Source: Paenibacillus sp. cl123 (GTDB taxonomy: Bacteria; Bacillota; Bacilli; Paenibacillales; NBRC-103111). From it: a DNA stretch of 64,000 bases. The stretch covers positions 80,901 to 144,900 of the forward strand of contig NZ_FMYY01000016.1 in assembly GCF_900101595.1 (NCBI RefSeq), given 5' to 3'. The position numbers were made by a program, and so were the translations under genes. How positions within the stretch are numbered: the stretch's first letter is position 1; every line of letters begins with the position of its first letter. The notes under the pieces are model-generated. The model was given only the letters and a program-made list of their open reading frames with translations, ran no database searches and was not told the origin of the DNA. Positions 52,402-59,967 of this stretch are shown here, piece by piece.

Positions 52402-53181
52402 ATGGAAACCTTCACTTTGACACGTAAGGAAATGTCCTCCCTGCTCATTTCGCTGCAAGGACGTTCTCCTAAAAAACCTATAGCTATTCTTCAGGAAGCT
52501 TGGTCCAAGCATCATCAGCATGAGCTTAGACAAGGAGCTTCCTTGACTGCCTTCCTTTCAACCCGGCTGCCGGGCGTGTTCGAGAAGCTGCTGAAGACAG
52601 ATCGGATCGACGGCCTTTCCCTGCAGGAAATCGTCGCGCTGGGCAATCAGATCGAATATACGAATTACTCCATTACGTCGGTGCAGAATTGGGTAAAGCG
52701 CGATTTCAAGGAATTTCTCGGCGCGCCACAGGCAGGCAAAAAATATTCGCTCCAGCAGGCCGCTCTCCTGTTTATTATCGAAGATCTAAAAGGCAATCTG
52801 GACTTCGAATCCATTCGGAGCTTGTTCCATATCATCTTCCGCAAGCCTGAGGTCGAGCATGACGACTTGATCCGTCCGCTGGATTTATATGTAGCCTATA
52901 CGCATCTTTTCGAAGAACTGGATCAAAATAACGATCAGATGCTGGACGTTCAGGGGCATGAGGAAGGCAAGCGGAATCATGATGTGCTTATGGAGAATAT
53001 GCTGCGCATTCGTTCCGATCAATATGTAGGCCAGCTGGCCGAATTAACGCCCGAGCAGCGGGAAGCGGTCCGCAATGTCGTGTTTATCGCGATGGTTTCG
53101 ATTCAGACTGCTTACTTTCATTCGCTGGCCCGTCAGTACTTGAATGCCACCTTGTTTTTGCAGGATCTGCATGATCGTTAG
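52402..53181 (+). CDS. DUF1836 family regulator with MerR-like helix-turn-helix
   Basis: A 259-residue protein of the DUF1836 family. Residues about 73-103 form a helix-turn-helix (LSLQEIVALGNQIEYTN / SITSVQNWVKRDFKEFLG), and KKYSLQQAALLFIIEDLKG continues a MerR-like DNA-binding fold. The rest is helical and probably a dimer or ligand domain; an acidic loop (ELDQNNDQMLDVQGHEE) could bind a cation, but this is only suggestive. Lying between two metal-ion transporter genes and carrying an operator on its own promoter, it is a good candidate for their shared regulator. Confidence 0.78.
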   Translation: METFTLTRKEMSSLLISLQGRSPKKPIAILQEAWSKHHQHELRQGASLTAFLSTRLPGVFEKLLKTDRIDGLSLQEIVALGNQIEYTNYSITSVQNWVKRDFKEFLGAPQAGKKYSLQQAALLFIIEDLKGNLDFESIRSLFHIIFRKPEVEHDDLIRPLDLYVAYTHLFEELDQNNDQMLDVQGHEEGKRNHDVLMENMLRIRSDQYVGQLAELTPEQREAVRNVVFIAMVSIQTAYFHSLARQYLNATLFLQDLHDR

Positions 53182-53198
53182 AGCTAAAAAATTCAGTG

Positions 53199-53227
53199 TT
53201 GCTATATTCAAATGACAGGATTAGAAT
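53199..53227 (+). promoter_or_regulatory. Possible promoter of the cation exchanger gene
   Basis: TTGCTA (53199-53204), 17-base spacer, TAGAAT (53222-53227), 47 bases before the start. No copy of the AGTTC palindrome is present here. Confidence 0.45.
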
Positions 53228-53274
53228 AGATTTGGTTCATTTGAGGGATACTTTTCCATACGAGGTGATAAGGC

Positions 53275-54327
53275 TTGAAACGCCACGGATTTACCATCGG
53301 GCTTGTCGGCAGCTTCGCGCTGAGCGGCATTGCCCATTATGCGGGTGGAGCTATATTCAGCTCGACGGTGCAATTTTTCATTTCGGCCATCTCCATTATT
53401 TTTGTGGCCGGCTTTTTAGGAAAAGCGACGGAAAGCGTGGCTCACTATGCGGGAGAGCGCATCGGAGGATTTCTTAACGCTACGTTCGGCAATGCGGCGG
53501 AGCTGATCATCTCTATATTTCTGATCAAAGACGGATTGTTCGATGTCGTTAAAGCCAGCATAACGGGAGCGATAATCGGTAATATGCTGCTGGTGCTCGG
53601 CCTTAGCGTTCTGCTCGGAGGCATGAAGTTCCGCGAGCAAACGTTCAACGTGAAGCTGGCAGGCCATAATGGCTCGCTTATGCTGCTGGCCGTCATCGCG
53701 CTCTTCATCCCGGCAGCTTTCACCCGCAGCCTGACCTCGAATGAAACGATCAACTTGAGCATTATTGTTTCGGTGATTTTGATCATCGCGTATTTGCTCT
53801 GGCTGTTCTTCTCCATGGTCACCCACAAGGACGATCTGACCGACCCGGTCGTTGAGCATGGCGAGGCCGCTTGGTCCAAGGGCAGGTCTGTTCTGTACCT
53901 GATACTGGCTACGGTCATGGTCGGCTTCGGAAGCGAATGGCTGGTCGGCACCCTGGATGAGTTCAGCCACCAATTCGGACTGTCGGAGCTGTTCGTGGGT
54001 GCCTTCCTGATCGCGATAGTCGGCAATGCCGCCGAGCACAGCGCCGCGATCATCATGGCTCGCAAAAACAAGATCGGTGCCGCCATCGAAATTGCCATCG
54101 GCAGCTCTCTCCAAGTCGCGTTGTTCGTCGCTCCGCTGCTTGTGCTGCTGTCCATGCTGTTCGGCCAAACAATGGACCTCGTGTTCACCACTTACGAGCT
54201 GATCGCCATCGGAGTCGCGGCTTTTATCGCCAAATCGATCTCCCAGGATGGGGCGACAACCTGGTATGAAGGCGTGCTGCTGCTCGTCGTGTATGTGGTG
54301 CTCGGGATTGCCTTCTATCTGGTATAG
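53275..54327 (+). CDS. Calcium/proton exchanger (Cax family)
   Basis: Ca2+/H+ antiporter of 350 residues with about eleven membrane segments. The two inverted alpha-repeats with acidic ion-binding Glu are both visible: FLNATFGNAAELIISIFLIKD and GAFLIAIVGNAAEHSAAIIMARKN. Length fits bacterial Cax. It should expel Ca2+ (or another divalent cation) using the proton gradient. TTG start with GAGGTGA upstream. Preceded by the DUF1836 gene after 93 bases. Confidence 0.93.
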   Translation: MKRHGFTIGLVGSFALSGIAHYAGGAIFSSTVQFFISAISIIFVAGFLGKATESVAHYAGERIGGFLNATFGNAAELIISIFLIKDGLFDVVKASITGAIIGNMLLVLGLSVLLGGMKFREQTFNVKLAGHNGSLMLLAVIALFIPAAFTRSLTSNETINLSIIVSVILIIAYLLWLFFSMVTHKDDLTDPVVEHGEAAWSKGRSVLYLILATVMVGFGSEWLVGTLDEFSHQFGLSELFVGAFLIAIVGNAAEHSAAIIMARKNKIGAAIEIAIGSSLQVALFVAPLLVLLSMLFGQTMDLVFTTYELIAIGVAAFIAKSISQDGATTWYEGVLLLVVYVVLGIAFYLV

Positions 54328-54338
54328 GGAATCGGACA

Positions 54339-54383
54339 AAAAAATAAAAGGTAACCTTCCAACAGGAGGTTACCTTTTATTTT
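54339..54383. terminator. Bidirectional terminator overlapping the ylaN stop
   Basis: Long stem AAAAATAAAAGGTAACCT (54339-54357 region) / AGGTTACCTTTTATTTT (54367-54383) with one mismatch near the loop; A-rich and T-rich flanks serve both directions. The ylaN stop codon and its last codons are inside the stem. Confidence 0.9.
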
Positions 54384-54660
54384 GCAGTTCCATCGCCTCA
54401 TAGAGAGAAGCCAAATTGCGCTCAAGCTTCACCAGGATCTGCTTGCCGGTCGACTCGGTAATTAAATCCGCGCGTATAGCGAAATCAATTTCCCTCGATA
54501 GTCCGTAAATTTGCGTATCTAAGACCTCTTCATACAGAGGACATTTGCGTGTGGTCAAATTTTCCATCTGCACTTCAATCAGCTTCTCGATCTTATCCGC
54601 ATCCTCTTGCAGCAGATGCAGCGCTTTCTGCGATAAGCTGAGCAGCACATCCGACGACAT
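54370..54660 (-). CDS. ylaN: YlaN family protein (UPF0358/DUF1507)
   Basis: A 96-residue cytoplasmic protein, all helical. Matches YlaN in KIEKLIEVQMENLTTRKCPLYEEVLDTQIYGLSREIDFAIRADLI. YlaN has been linked to Fur and iron-sulfur/iron homeostasis in staphylococci and Bacillus. Its stop codon lies in the terminator stem. Own promoter listed separately. Confidence 0.92.
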   Translation of the reverse strand: MSSDVLLSLSQKALHLLQEDADKIEKLIEVQMENLTTRKCPLYEEVLDTQIYGLSREIDFAIRADLITESTGKQILVKLERNLASLYEAMELQNKR

Positions 54661-54765
54661 GGCGCTCCCCCCTGTAATTCCCGTAAGCTTGATCTCCGAG
54701 CCATCCAGGCGATCGCTCGAGTTGTTCCGAAACCATGCAAATCTGCAATACGGCTTGTTAGTTTT

Positions 54766-54794
54766 ATATTAGTCTAAAATGAGCTATTACACAA
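54766..54794 (-). promoter_or_regulatory. Probable promoter of ylaN
   Basis: Minus strand TTGTGT (54789-54794), 17-base spacer, TAATAT (54766-54771), about 105 bases upstream of the ylaN start. Confidence 0.45.
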
Positions 54795-54854
54795 GTCCAA
54801 CTGTTAATAAATGCTCCCGATCGCGGCTACCGCCTCCTGGTTCTGCCCTTGCAT

Positions 54855-54888
54855 GCAAAAAGGCATCCCCGCTGGCGCGAGAATGCCT
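54855..54888 (-). terminator. Terminator of the HPr-like gene
   Basis: Stem AGGCAT (54861-54866) / ATGCCT (54883-54888) with inner pairing CGC/GCG, followed on the minus strand by TTTTTGC; 17 bases past the stop. Confidence 0.75.
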
Positions 54889-54904
54889 GTGCTGCCGTCT
54901 CTTA

Positions 54905-55153
54905 TTAATCCTGAATGCTGTTGATGCTCAGACCATGCTTCGCGAAAACTTCAGCCATTGCTTTCTTGGCATCGTCCGCGTCAGGACCGTGAACATGCAG
55001 GTCATACTGGCTCGACGTCAGAAGCGTCGTGAACAAGCCAAGAATGCTTTTCACATCGATAAACTTATTGTCATACTGAAGGACAATGGAAGATCTGAAT
55101 TTGTTAGCGGTTTGCGAAATCTCCACAATAGCAGCGTTGTTAGCGTTAGGCAT
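54905..55153 (-). CDS. HPr-like protein lacking the catalytic histidine
   Basis: An 82-residue protein with the HPr fold pattern: SQTANKFRSSIVLQYDNKFIDVKSILGL aligns with the HPr segment ending in 'KSIMGV', and DADDAKKAMAEVFAKHG with its C-terminal helix. The regulatory serine (HPr Ser46) corresponds to Ser36. The position of the phosphocarrier His15 is Asn5, and the conserved Arg17 is Ala7, so it cannot take part in sugar phosphotransfer. Crh of Bacillus also lacks His15. GGAGGG eight bases upstream. No PTS genes nearby; single gene. A CcpA co-effector-like or unrelated signalling role is possible. Confidence 0.75.
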   Translation of the reverse strand: MPNANNAAIVEISQTANKFRSSIVLQYDNKFIDVKSILGLFTTLLTSSQYDLHVHGPDADDAKKAMAEVFAKHGLSINSIQD

Positions 55154-55262
55154 CTAAAAATCCCTCCAAGCTTTAATGGAACGAATGGAAAAAGAAGTCG
55201 CTTTCTTTCTTATGATAATACATGGGAAGGCCGCAACATGCAACTAGATTTTTTGGCAATAT

Positions 55263-56381
55263 TTATTTCAAGCGCTCCGGATTCAGCCCCTCCAGCTCAG
55301 GGATGACGAAGCGTCCGTCTTTGCGGATCAGGCGGTCGTCGAAATAAATCTCCCCTCCTCCGAATTCGGGCCGCTGAATCAGCACCAGGTCCCAATGAAC
55401 CGAGGATCGGTTGCCGTTGTCCGCCTGCTCATAAGCTTGGCCGGGAGTGAAGTGGAGGCTGCCGTCAATTTTCTCATCGAACAGCGTGTCCTTCATCGGG
55501 GTCGATATATAAGGGTTGAAACCCAAGCTGAATTCGCCGATATATCGCGCCCCCTCGTCCGTATCGAGGATGTCGTTCAGCCGTTTTGTATCGTTCGAGG
55601 TCGCTTCCACGATCTTGCCGTTCTCGAATCGGAAGACGATGTTCTCGAAGGTCACATCCGAGTTAATCGAAGGGGTGTTGTAGGCGATAACCCCGTTTAC
55701 CGATTCCCGGACCGGCGCCGTGTACAGCTCGCCGTCCGGAATATTGCGTCGCCCGCAGCATTTCACCGAGCCGATGCCCTTGATTGAGAAGGAGATATCC
55801 GTAGCCCCCGGTCCGACGATCCGCACCCGGTCTGTCCGGTTCATCAGCTCCTGCAGCGGGTCCATGGCGCTGGACATCGCGGCATAATCAAGATTGCATA
55901 CATTGAAGTAGAAGTCCTCGAACCTCTTCGTGCTCATGCCGGCCAGCTGAGCCATGGACGCATTGGGGAACCGCAGCACGACCCAGCGCGTCCGCTTCAC
56001 CCGTTCCTCCAGATGCACGGGCTTGGCGTACAGCTGCTTGTACAGCTTCATCTGGGCGGCCGGCACATCCGCCAGCTCGCTGACATTGTCGGCAGCACGA
56101 ATCGCTACATAGCAATCCATCGCCTTCATTCGCTCCAGATCGCGGCGGGACCACTCCTCCAACTGTTCGGAGGTGATTCCGGTCAAAAGTGCCGCTTGTA
56201 CGCGCGGGTCGATCAGCTCCGCATACGGATGCCCTCCGCGGGCATACACTTCTTCGATCAGGCAAGCTACCAGCTCTCTGTCGCTTCCGGTCATCTCGAT
56301 CAATACTTTCTCGCCCGGCTGAACATCCAGCGAATACTGGACAATATTGCGGGCCAGCTTATGTAAACGCGGATCTTGCAT
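55263..56381 (-). CDS. M29 family aminopeptidase (AmpS/AmpT-like)
   Basis: Metallo-aminopeptidase of 372 residues, cytoplasmic. M29 features: SLDVQPGEKVLIEMTGSDREL at the start, the central NIPDGELYTAPVRESVNGVI with metal-binding Glu, GEFSLGFNPYI, and HWDLVLIQRPEFGGGEIYFDD with the metal-binding His and Asp. AGGAG nine bases before the ATG. The TVP38 gene precedes it by 20 bases on the same strand, so they are co-transcribed. Confidence 0.92.
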   Translation of the reverse strand: MQDPRLHKLARNIVQYSLDVQPGEKVLIEMTGSDRELVACLIEEVYARGGHPYAELIDPRVQAALLTGITSEQLEEWSRRDLERMKAMDCYVAIRAADNVSELADVPAAQMKLYKQLYAKPVHLEERVKRTRWVVLRFPNASMAQLAGMSTKRFEDFYFNVCNLDYAAMSSAMDPLQELMNRTDRVRIVGPGATDISFSIKGIGSVKCCGRRNIPDGELYTAPVRESVNGVIAYNTPSINSDVTFENIVFRFENGKIVEATSNDTKRLNDILDTDEGARYIGEFSLGFNPYISTPMKDTLFDEKIDGSLHFTPGQAYEQADNGNRSSVHWDLVLIQRPEFGGGEIYFDDRLIRKDGRFVIPELEGLNPERLK

Positions 56382-56401
56382 CGCAGCTCTCTCCTGACTT
56401 T

Positions 56402-57073
56402 TTACCGTTTGGTCATATCGGTAGTATTGGTGGTGTTGCTTGTGCTGCCTGTATTGCCGGTTTTGGCGCTTCCCGCAGACCGGTTGGGCCCGTTAGAACT
56501 CGTCCGCGTCCACTTCTTGCGGAAGTAGGCGCCGAGGCCGAACATAAACAGCAGAATAGCTCCAAGTATAAGAAGCCTTCCCTTATGCTGCCCAAAATGA
56601 AGCAGATCGTGCCCCACCATCGACTCCAACCAAATCATAGGGATATTTCCGATCAAGGTGCCCAGGATGAAATGCCTTGTACGAATCTTCATAAAAGCGG
56701 CGCCGATGCTGATAACCGATGCAGGGAGCACGGGGATCACCCGGCTGGCCGCTACGCACCATAGTCCGTACCGCTCCAGCATGCTGTTCACTTTGCCCAG
56801 GAAGCTGTAGTCCGCCAGCTTGCGCTGCACCCAAACGCGGCCTAGATTGCGGGCGAGGAAATAGGCGATTATAGCGCCCAGACAGGCAAAGCTGTAATTA
56901 ACCGCCAAACCGCCCCAAAAGCCGAACAGCAGCACATTAACGCCGGCGGCGACCACAAAAGGAATAAAGGGCAGCAGCGAGTGCAGCAGGATAAGCAGCG
57001 CCCCTCCGACATATCCCAACCATCCGAGCGAGCCGAGTACTTCCGAAACATGCTCCACATTCCATGGGCTCAC
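56402..57073 (-). CDS. TVP38/TMEM64 (DedA-like) membrane protein
   Basis: Integral membrane protein of 223 residues in the TVP38/TMEM64/SNARE-associated family. About five to six hydrophobic segments; conserved GAIIAYFLARNLGRVWVQRK and FVAASRVIP-like VAASRVIPVLPASVISIGAAF followed by LGTLIGNIP. Related proteins move lipids such as undecaprenyl phosphate between leaflets, but the substrate here is unknown. The C-terminal 35 residues are Ser/Thr/Asn-rich and low complexity. GTG start with GGAGGGAGG upstream. Confidence 0.88.
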   Translation of the reverse strand: MSPWNVEHVSEVLGSLGWLGYVGGALLILLHSLLPFIPFVVAAGVNVLLFGFWGGLAVNYSFACLGAIIAYFLARNLGRVWVQRKLADYSFLGKVNSMLERYGLWCVAASRVIPVLPASVISIGAAFMKIRTRHFILGTLIGNIPMIWLESMVGHDLLHFGQHKGRLLILGAILLFMFGLGAYFRKKWTRTSSNGPNRSAGSAKTGNTGSTSNTTNTTDMTKR

Positions 57074-57167
57074 AGGCTTGGCCTCCCTCCACAGTCGCCT
57101 ATTATTGTATCAAAAAAGTCCGTATTTCACGAGTCAGACCTTTTGTTTGATTTTCCTGCCGTATCAC

Positions 57168-57195
57168 TTGACATGACCCACCTGCTTCTTATAGA
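57168..57195 (+). promoter_or_regulatory. Sigma-A promoter of rpsD
   Basis: TTGACA (57168-57173), 16-base spacer, TATAGA (57190-57195). It is followed by a leader of about 200 bases before rpsD. Confidence 0.65.
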
Positions 57196-57201
57196 ATTAG
57201 A

Positions 57202-57408
57202 AGTCGAGATAAGCGAGTGTGCTTCGGAAGAGTCATGCTTGCTTATGGTGGAAGATTGAGTCACCCTCTATAGATTTTGTTGCCGACAGGACCGCGGCTG
57301 GGTACTTCCTGTCGTTTGCTATCGCCATCGATAGTATGACAAAATCGGGCCCTTCTTCACCCGTTGCTTTACCCTACACTATACCCAATTTTAAAGGAGC
57401 TACCATAC
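57202..57408 (+). promoter_or_regulatory. Structured rpsD leader, candidate S4 autoregulatory site
   Basis: Leader with several clean hairpins: GGTG/CACC (57247-57265), GACAGGA (57285-57291) / TCCTGTC (57307-57313), and CTATCG (57319-57324) / CGATAG (57329-57334). Ribosomal protein S4 represses its own mRNA through a leader structure in B. subtilis; equivalence here is inferred from position and structure, not from matched consensus. Confidence 0.55.
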
Positions 57409-58008
57409 ATGTCCCGTTATACCGGTCCTAAGTTCAAATTAAGCCGCCGCCTCGGCATCTCCCTCAGCGGAACAGGCAAAGAATTGAAGCGCCCATTCCC
57501 TCCAGGTCAGCACGGCCCTGGACAACGCAAGAAAATGTCCGGCTACGGCGTTCAACTGCAAGAAAAGCAAAAGCTTCGCCATATGTACGGTTTGAATGAA
57601 AAACAATTCCGCAACCTGTTCGACAAAGCTTCCAAGCAACAAGGTATCGCGGGTGAAAACTTCATGTTCCTGCTCGAAAGCCGTCTGGACAACCTGGTTT
57701 ACCGTCTGGGCCTTTCCAACTCCCGCGCCGGCGCGCGCCAATTGGTCGCTCACGGTCATATCACAGTCAACGGCAAGAAGGTAGACATTCCTTCGTACAT
57801 CGTATCGACTGGCGATGTTATCGGTCTTCGCGAGAGAAGCCGCGGCCTGTCCGCAGTCAAAGAAGCTCTGGCTAACCGCAACTACCTGCCGGCTTACCTG
57901 GAATTCAACGAAGCCGCTGTAGAAGGCAAATACGTTCGTCTTCCTGAACGTTCCGAGCTTGCTCAAGAAATCGATGAGAAGCAAATCGTCGAGTTCTACA
58001 GCCGTTAA
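57409..58008 (+). CDS. rpsD: 30S ribosomal protein S4
   Basis: Primary 16S rRNA-binding protein of the small subunit; 199 residues. Opening [25 protein letters not shown], the S4 RNA-binding domain [36 protein letters not shown] (read in parts), and the end [16 protein letters not shown]. It has no zinc CxxC cluster, the usual Bacillus form. AAAGGAG nine bases before the ATG. Monocistronic, with codon use biased to C-ending codons like highly expressed genes. Confidence 0.97.
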   Translation: MSRYTGPKFKLSRRLGISLSGTGKELKRPFPPGQHGPGQRKKMSGYGVQLQEKQKLRHMYGLNEKQFRNLFDKASKQQGIAGENFMFLLESRLDNLVYRLGLSNSRAGARQLVAHGHITVNGKKVDIPSYIVSTGDVIGLRERSRGLSAVKEALANRNYLPAYLEFNEAAVEGKYVRLPERSELAQEIDEKQIVEFYSR

Positions 58009-58030
58009 TAGAAATTGGCACACACACACA

Positions 58031-58058
58031 AGCCGCTCCTGCCGGAGCGGCTTTTTTT
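58031..58058 (+). terminator. Terminator of rpsD
   Basis: Perfect 9-bp stem AGCCGCTCC (58031-58039) / GGAGCGGCT (58044-58052) with loop TGCC and seven T residues. Confidence 0.95.
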
Positions 58059-58098
58059 GCGTTTTCTTGCAGCCGCACCCAGCTTGTCCGACCCAATC

Positions 58099-58152
58099 AA
58101 AAAAAGCATTCGCAACTCAGCTGCTAAAAAAGCTGAATTACGAATGCTTTTG
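58099..58152 (-). terminator. Terminator of tyrS
   Basis: Long stem built from AAAAAGCATTCG and its complement CGAATGCTTTT, with an inner CAGCT/AGCTG arm. On the minus strand it ends in about seven T residues, 22 bases after the tyrS stop. Confidence 0.9.
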
Positions 58153-58173
58153 AATAAAACAGGCTCAAGGTGC

Positions 58174-59430
58174 CTATCCCAGCTTGATCCGCGCAAACTT
58201 ACGCTTGCCTACCTGCACAATGTCGCCGTCGGCAGGCGTCAGCTCCGCATTCGGATCGTCCACCTTCTGCTCATTGATCTTGACCGCGCCCTGCTGCAGA
58301 CTGCGGCGCGCTTCGCTGCCGGATGCCTGCAGGCCGAGTGTGACGAGCAGCTTGGCCGCACGGATCATGCCGCCCTCCAGCGCTTCCGCCGGCAGCGTTA
58401 CATCCTCGATGTCCTCGGGCAGCGCACGCTGCTGGAATACGGTCACAAAGTGCTGCTGAGCCTCGTCCGCTGCCTGCGCCCCATGATACATCCGCACGAA
58501 CGTATGCGCCAATCTCATCTTGGCGTCGCGCGGGTGAACGCTTCCGTTCTCCAGGCCGCTGCGAAGCTCGTTCAGTTCTTCATTGCTCAGATCTGTAGCC
58601 AGCTCGTAGTATTTAATCATCAGCTCGTCCGGAACGGACATCGCTTTGCCGTAAATTTCTTGAGGCGCCTCGTCGATGCCGATGTAGTTGCCGAGACTTT
58701 TACTCATCTTGTTCACGCCGTCAAGACCTTCAAGCAGCGGATTCATAATCGCGATCTGAGCCTCGACGCCGTATTCCTTCTGCAGCGTGCGGCCCATCAG
58801 CAGGTTAAACTTCTGATCTGTGCCTCCCAGCTCGATATCGCTCTTCAGCGCTACAGAATCGTAGCCCTGCATCAAGGGGTAGAAAAACTCATGGATATGA
58901 ATCGGCTGGCCGCCGCTGTACCGCTTCGAAAAATCATCCCGCTCCAGCATCCGCGCCACCGTCAGCTTCGCCGACAGCTCCACCACATCCGCAAAGTTCA
59001 GCGCTCCGAGCCATTCCGAATTGTAGTATAAATTCGTCTTGCTCTGATCCAGAATTTTGTAGATCTGCTTCTGGTACGTTTCCGCATTGCGCTTGACATC
59101 CTCTTCCGTCAGCTGCTTGCGCGTCTCGGACTTGCCCGTCGGATCGCCGATGCGTCCGGTAAAGTCGCCGATAATAAGCTGTACCTGATGGCCAAACTCC
59201 TGAAATTGACGCAGCTTGTGCAGAACTACCGTATGCCCCACATGAATATCGGGCGCCGACGGATCGAGACCAAGCTTTACATTCAGCGGCTTCCCGGTGG
59301 CGACCGAATGAATAAGCTTGCGCTTCAGCTCATCCTCGGGGACAATCTCCACGACCCCGCGGCGGATTGTTTCGAGCTGACGCGTTACCTCCTGCTGCTG
59401 CTCTTGCGATAATTCTTCCCATTTCGCCAT
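58174..59430 (-). CDS. tyrS: Tyrosyl-tRNA synthetase (TyrZ-like, KMSKS form)
   Basis: Charges tRNA-Tyr. 418 residues. Class I signatures: KLGLDPSAPDIHVGHTVVL (HIGH as HVGH) and GVNKMSKSLGNYIGI (exact KMSKS, typical of the TyrZ subgroup rather than Bacillus TyrS with KFGKT-like motifs). C-terminal S4-like domain SGSEARRSLQQGAVKINEQKV. The start at 59430 has GAGG close by; the reading frame extends into the T-box leader, which must be non-coding. Controlled by the upstream T-box. Confidence 0.95.
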   Translation of the reverse strand: MAKWEELSQEQQQEVTRQLETIRRGVVEIVPEDELKRKLIHSVATGKPLNVKLGLDPSAPDIHVGHTVVLHKLRQFQEFGHQVQLIIGDFTGRIGDPTGKSETRKQLTEEDVKRNAETYQKQIYKILDQSKTNLYYNSEWLGALNFADVVELSAKLTVARMLERDDFSKRYSGGQPIHIHEFFYPLMQGYDSVALKSDIELGGTDQKFNLLMGRTLQKEYGVEAQIAIMNPLLEGLDGVNKMSKSLGNYIGIDEAPQEIYGKAMSVPDELMIKYYELATDLSNEELNELRSGLENGSVHPRDAKMRLAHTFVRMYHGAQAADEAQQHFVTVFQQRALPEDIEDVTLPAEALEGGMIRAAKLLVTLGLQASGSEARRSLQQGAVKINEQKVDDPNAELTPADGDIVQVGKRKFARIKLG

Positions 59431-59476
59431 GACCTGCCTCATCCTCCTCTGTATGTTCAAACATGCCTGACCACGC

Positions 59477-59757
59477 AAAAAAGCCCTCTCATCCACAAGG
59501 GACGAGAAGGCTATGTCTCGCGGTACCACCCTACTTAAAACCGCAGATGCTCTAGTTGGCAGAAACATGCTCTCTACCAGTGGCGTCATAGCGGTTTTCA
59601 CTTTGACAGGATAACGGGAACACCCGATCGGAAGCTACTGTTTGCGCTTTATAAGCAAAGTTCCCTTCCGCTGCTCCGGACCGTAATTCAGATCAAAGTC
59701 GCGTACCGGTTCACACCCGCCACCGGCTCTCTGCAAGCGCCATTCTTTGTCCTACTG
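59477..59757 (-). ncRNA. T-box leader with tyrosine specifier codon UAC
   Basis: tRNA-sensing leader of tyrS. On the minus strand the universal T-box sequence GGTGGTACCGCG is at 59519-59530. A terminator stem (AGCCTTCTC / GAGAGGGCT type, about 59483-59512) follows and ends in six T residues (59477-59482). In the Stem I specifier loop the sequence GAATTACGGTCC presents the codon TAC (59683-59685), a tyrosine codon, matching the downstream gene. Stem I has the expected GGAC opening near 59753. Uncharged tRNA-Tyr should favour the antiterminator. Confidence 0.93.
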
Positions 59758-59797
59758 ATTGTCCATCCAAGCATTTGACCATATGCAAGTTTCTCTT

Positions 59798-59827
59798 ATT
59801 TAACCATACGCCTCGCCGAATTGTCAA
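59798..59827 (-). promoter_or_regulatory. Promoter of the tyrS T-box transcript
   Basis: Minus strand TTGACA (59822-59827), 18-base spacer, TTAAAT (59798-59803), about 45 bases ahead of Stem I. Confidence 0.55.
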
Positions 59828-59918
59828 ACATGCGCTCTCCCCCTCTGCCTGATAGGCCAAATGTCATCAAAGAATCATGAAAGCATGCGTCTGGATCGAT
59901 GTTCGGCTTGACGGGGTA

Positions 59919-59927
59919 TGCTATAAT
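59919..59927 (+). promoter_or_regulatory. Extended -10 promoter of the PBP gene
   Basis: TGCTATAAT at 59919-59927: a perfect -10 (TATAAT, 59922-59927) with TGn extension and no good -35. It lies 40 bases before the PBP start. Confidence 0.6.
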
Positions 59928-59967
59928 AGGATGGAATGTTTTCCATTATCGGGAGGTACCGGCTTAC

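Noticed and set aside
53196..53477. 93-codon plus-strand frame overlapping the start of the Cax gene
   Set aside because: It overlaps the well-supported Cax start in another frame and has no site or motif; it also contains the likely Cax promoter.
54779..55306. 175-codon plus-strand frame opposite the HPr-like gene
   Set aside because: No ribosome binding site; it is antisense to the HPr-like gene and runs through that gene's terminator.
59431..59601. N-terminal extension of the tyrS reading frame into its leader
   Set aside because: The extension runs through the T-box sequence, and the ATG at 59430 matches the normal synthetase start.
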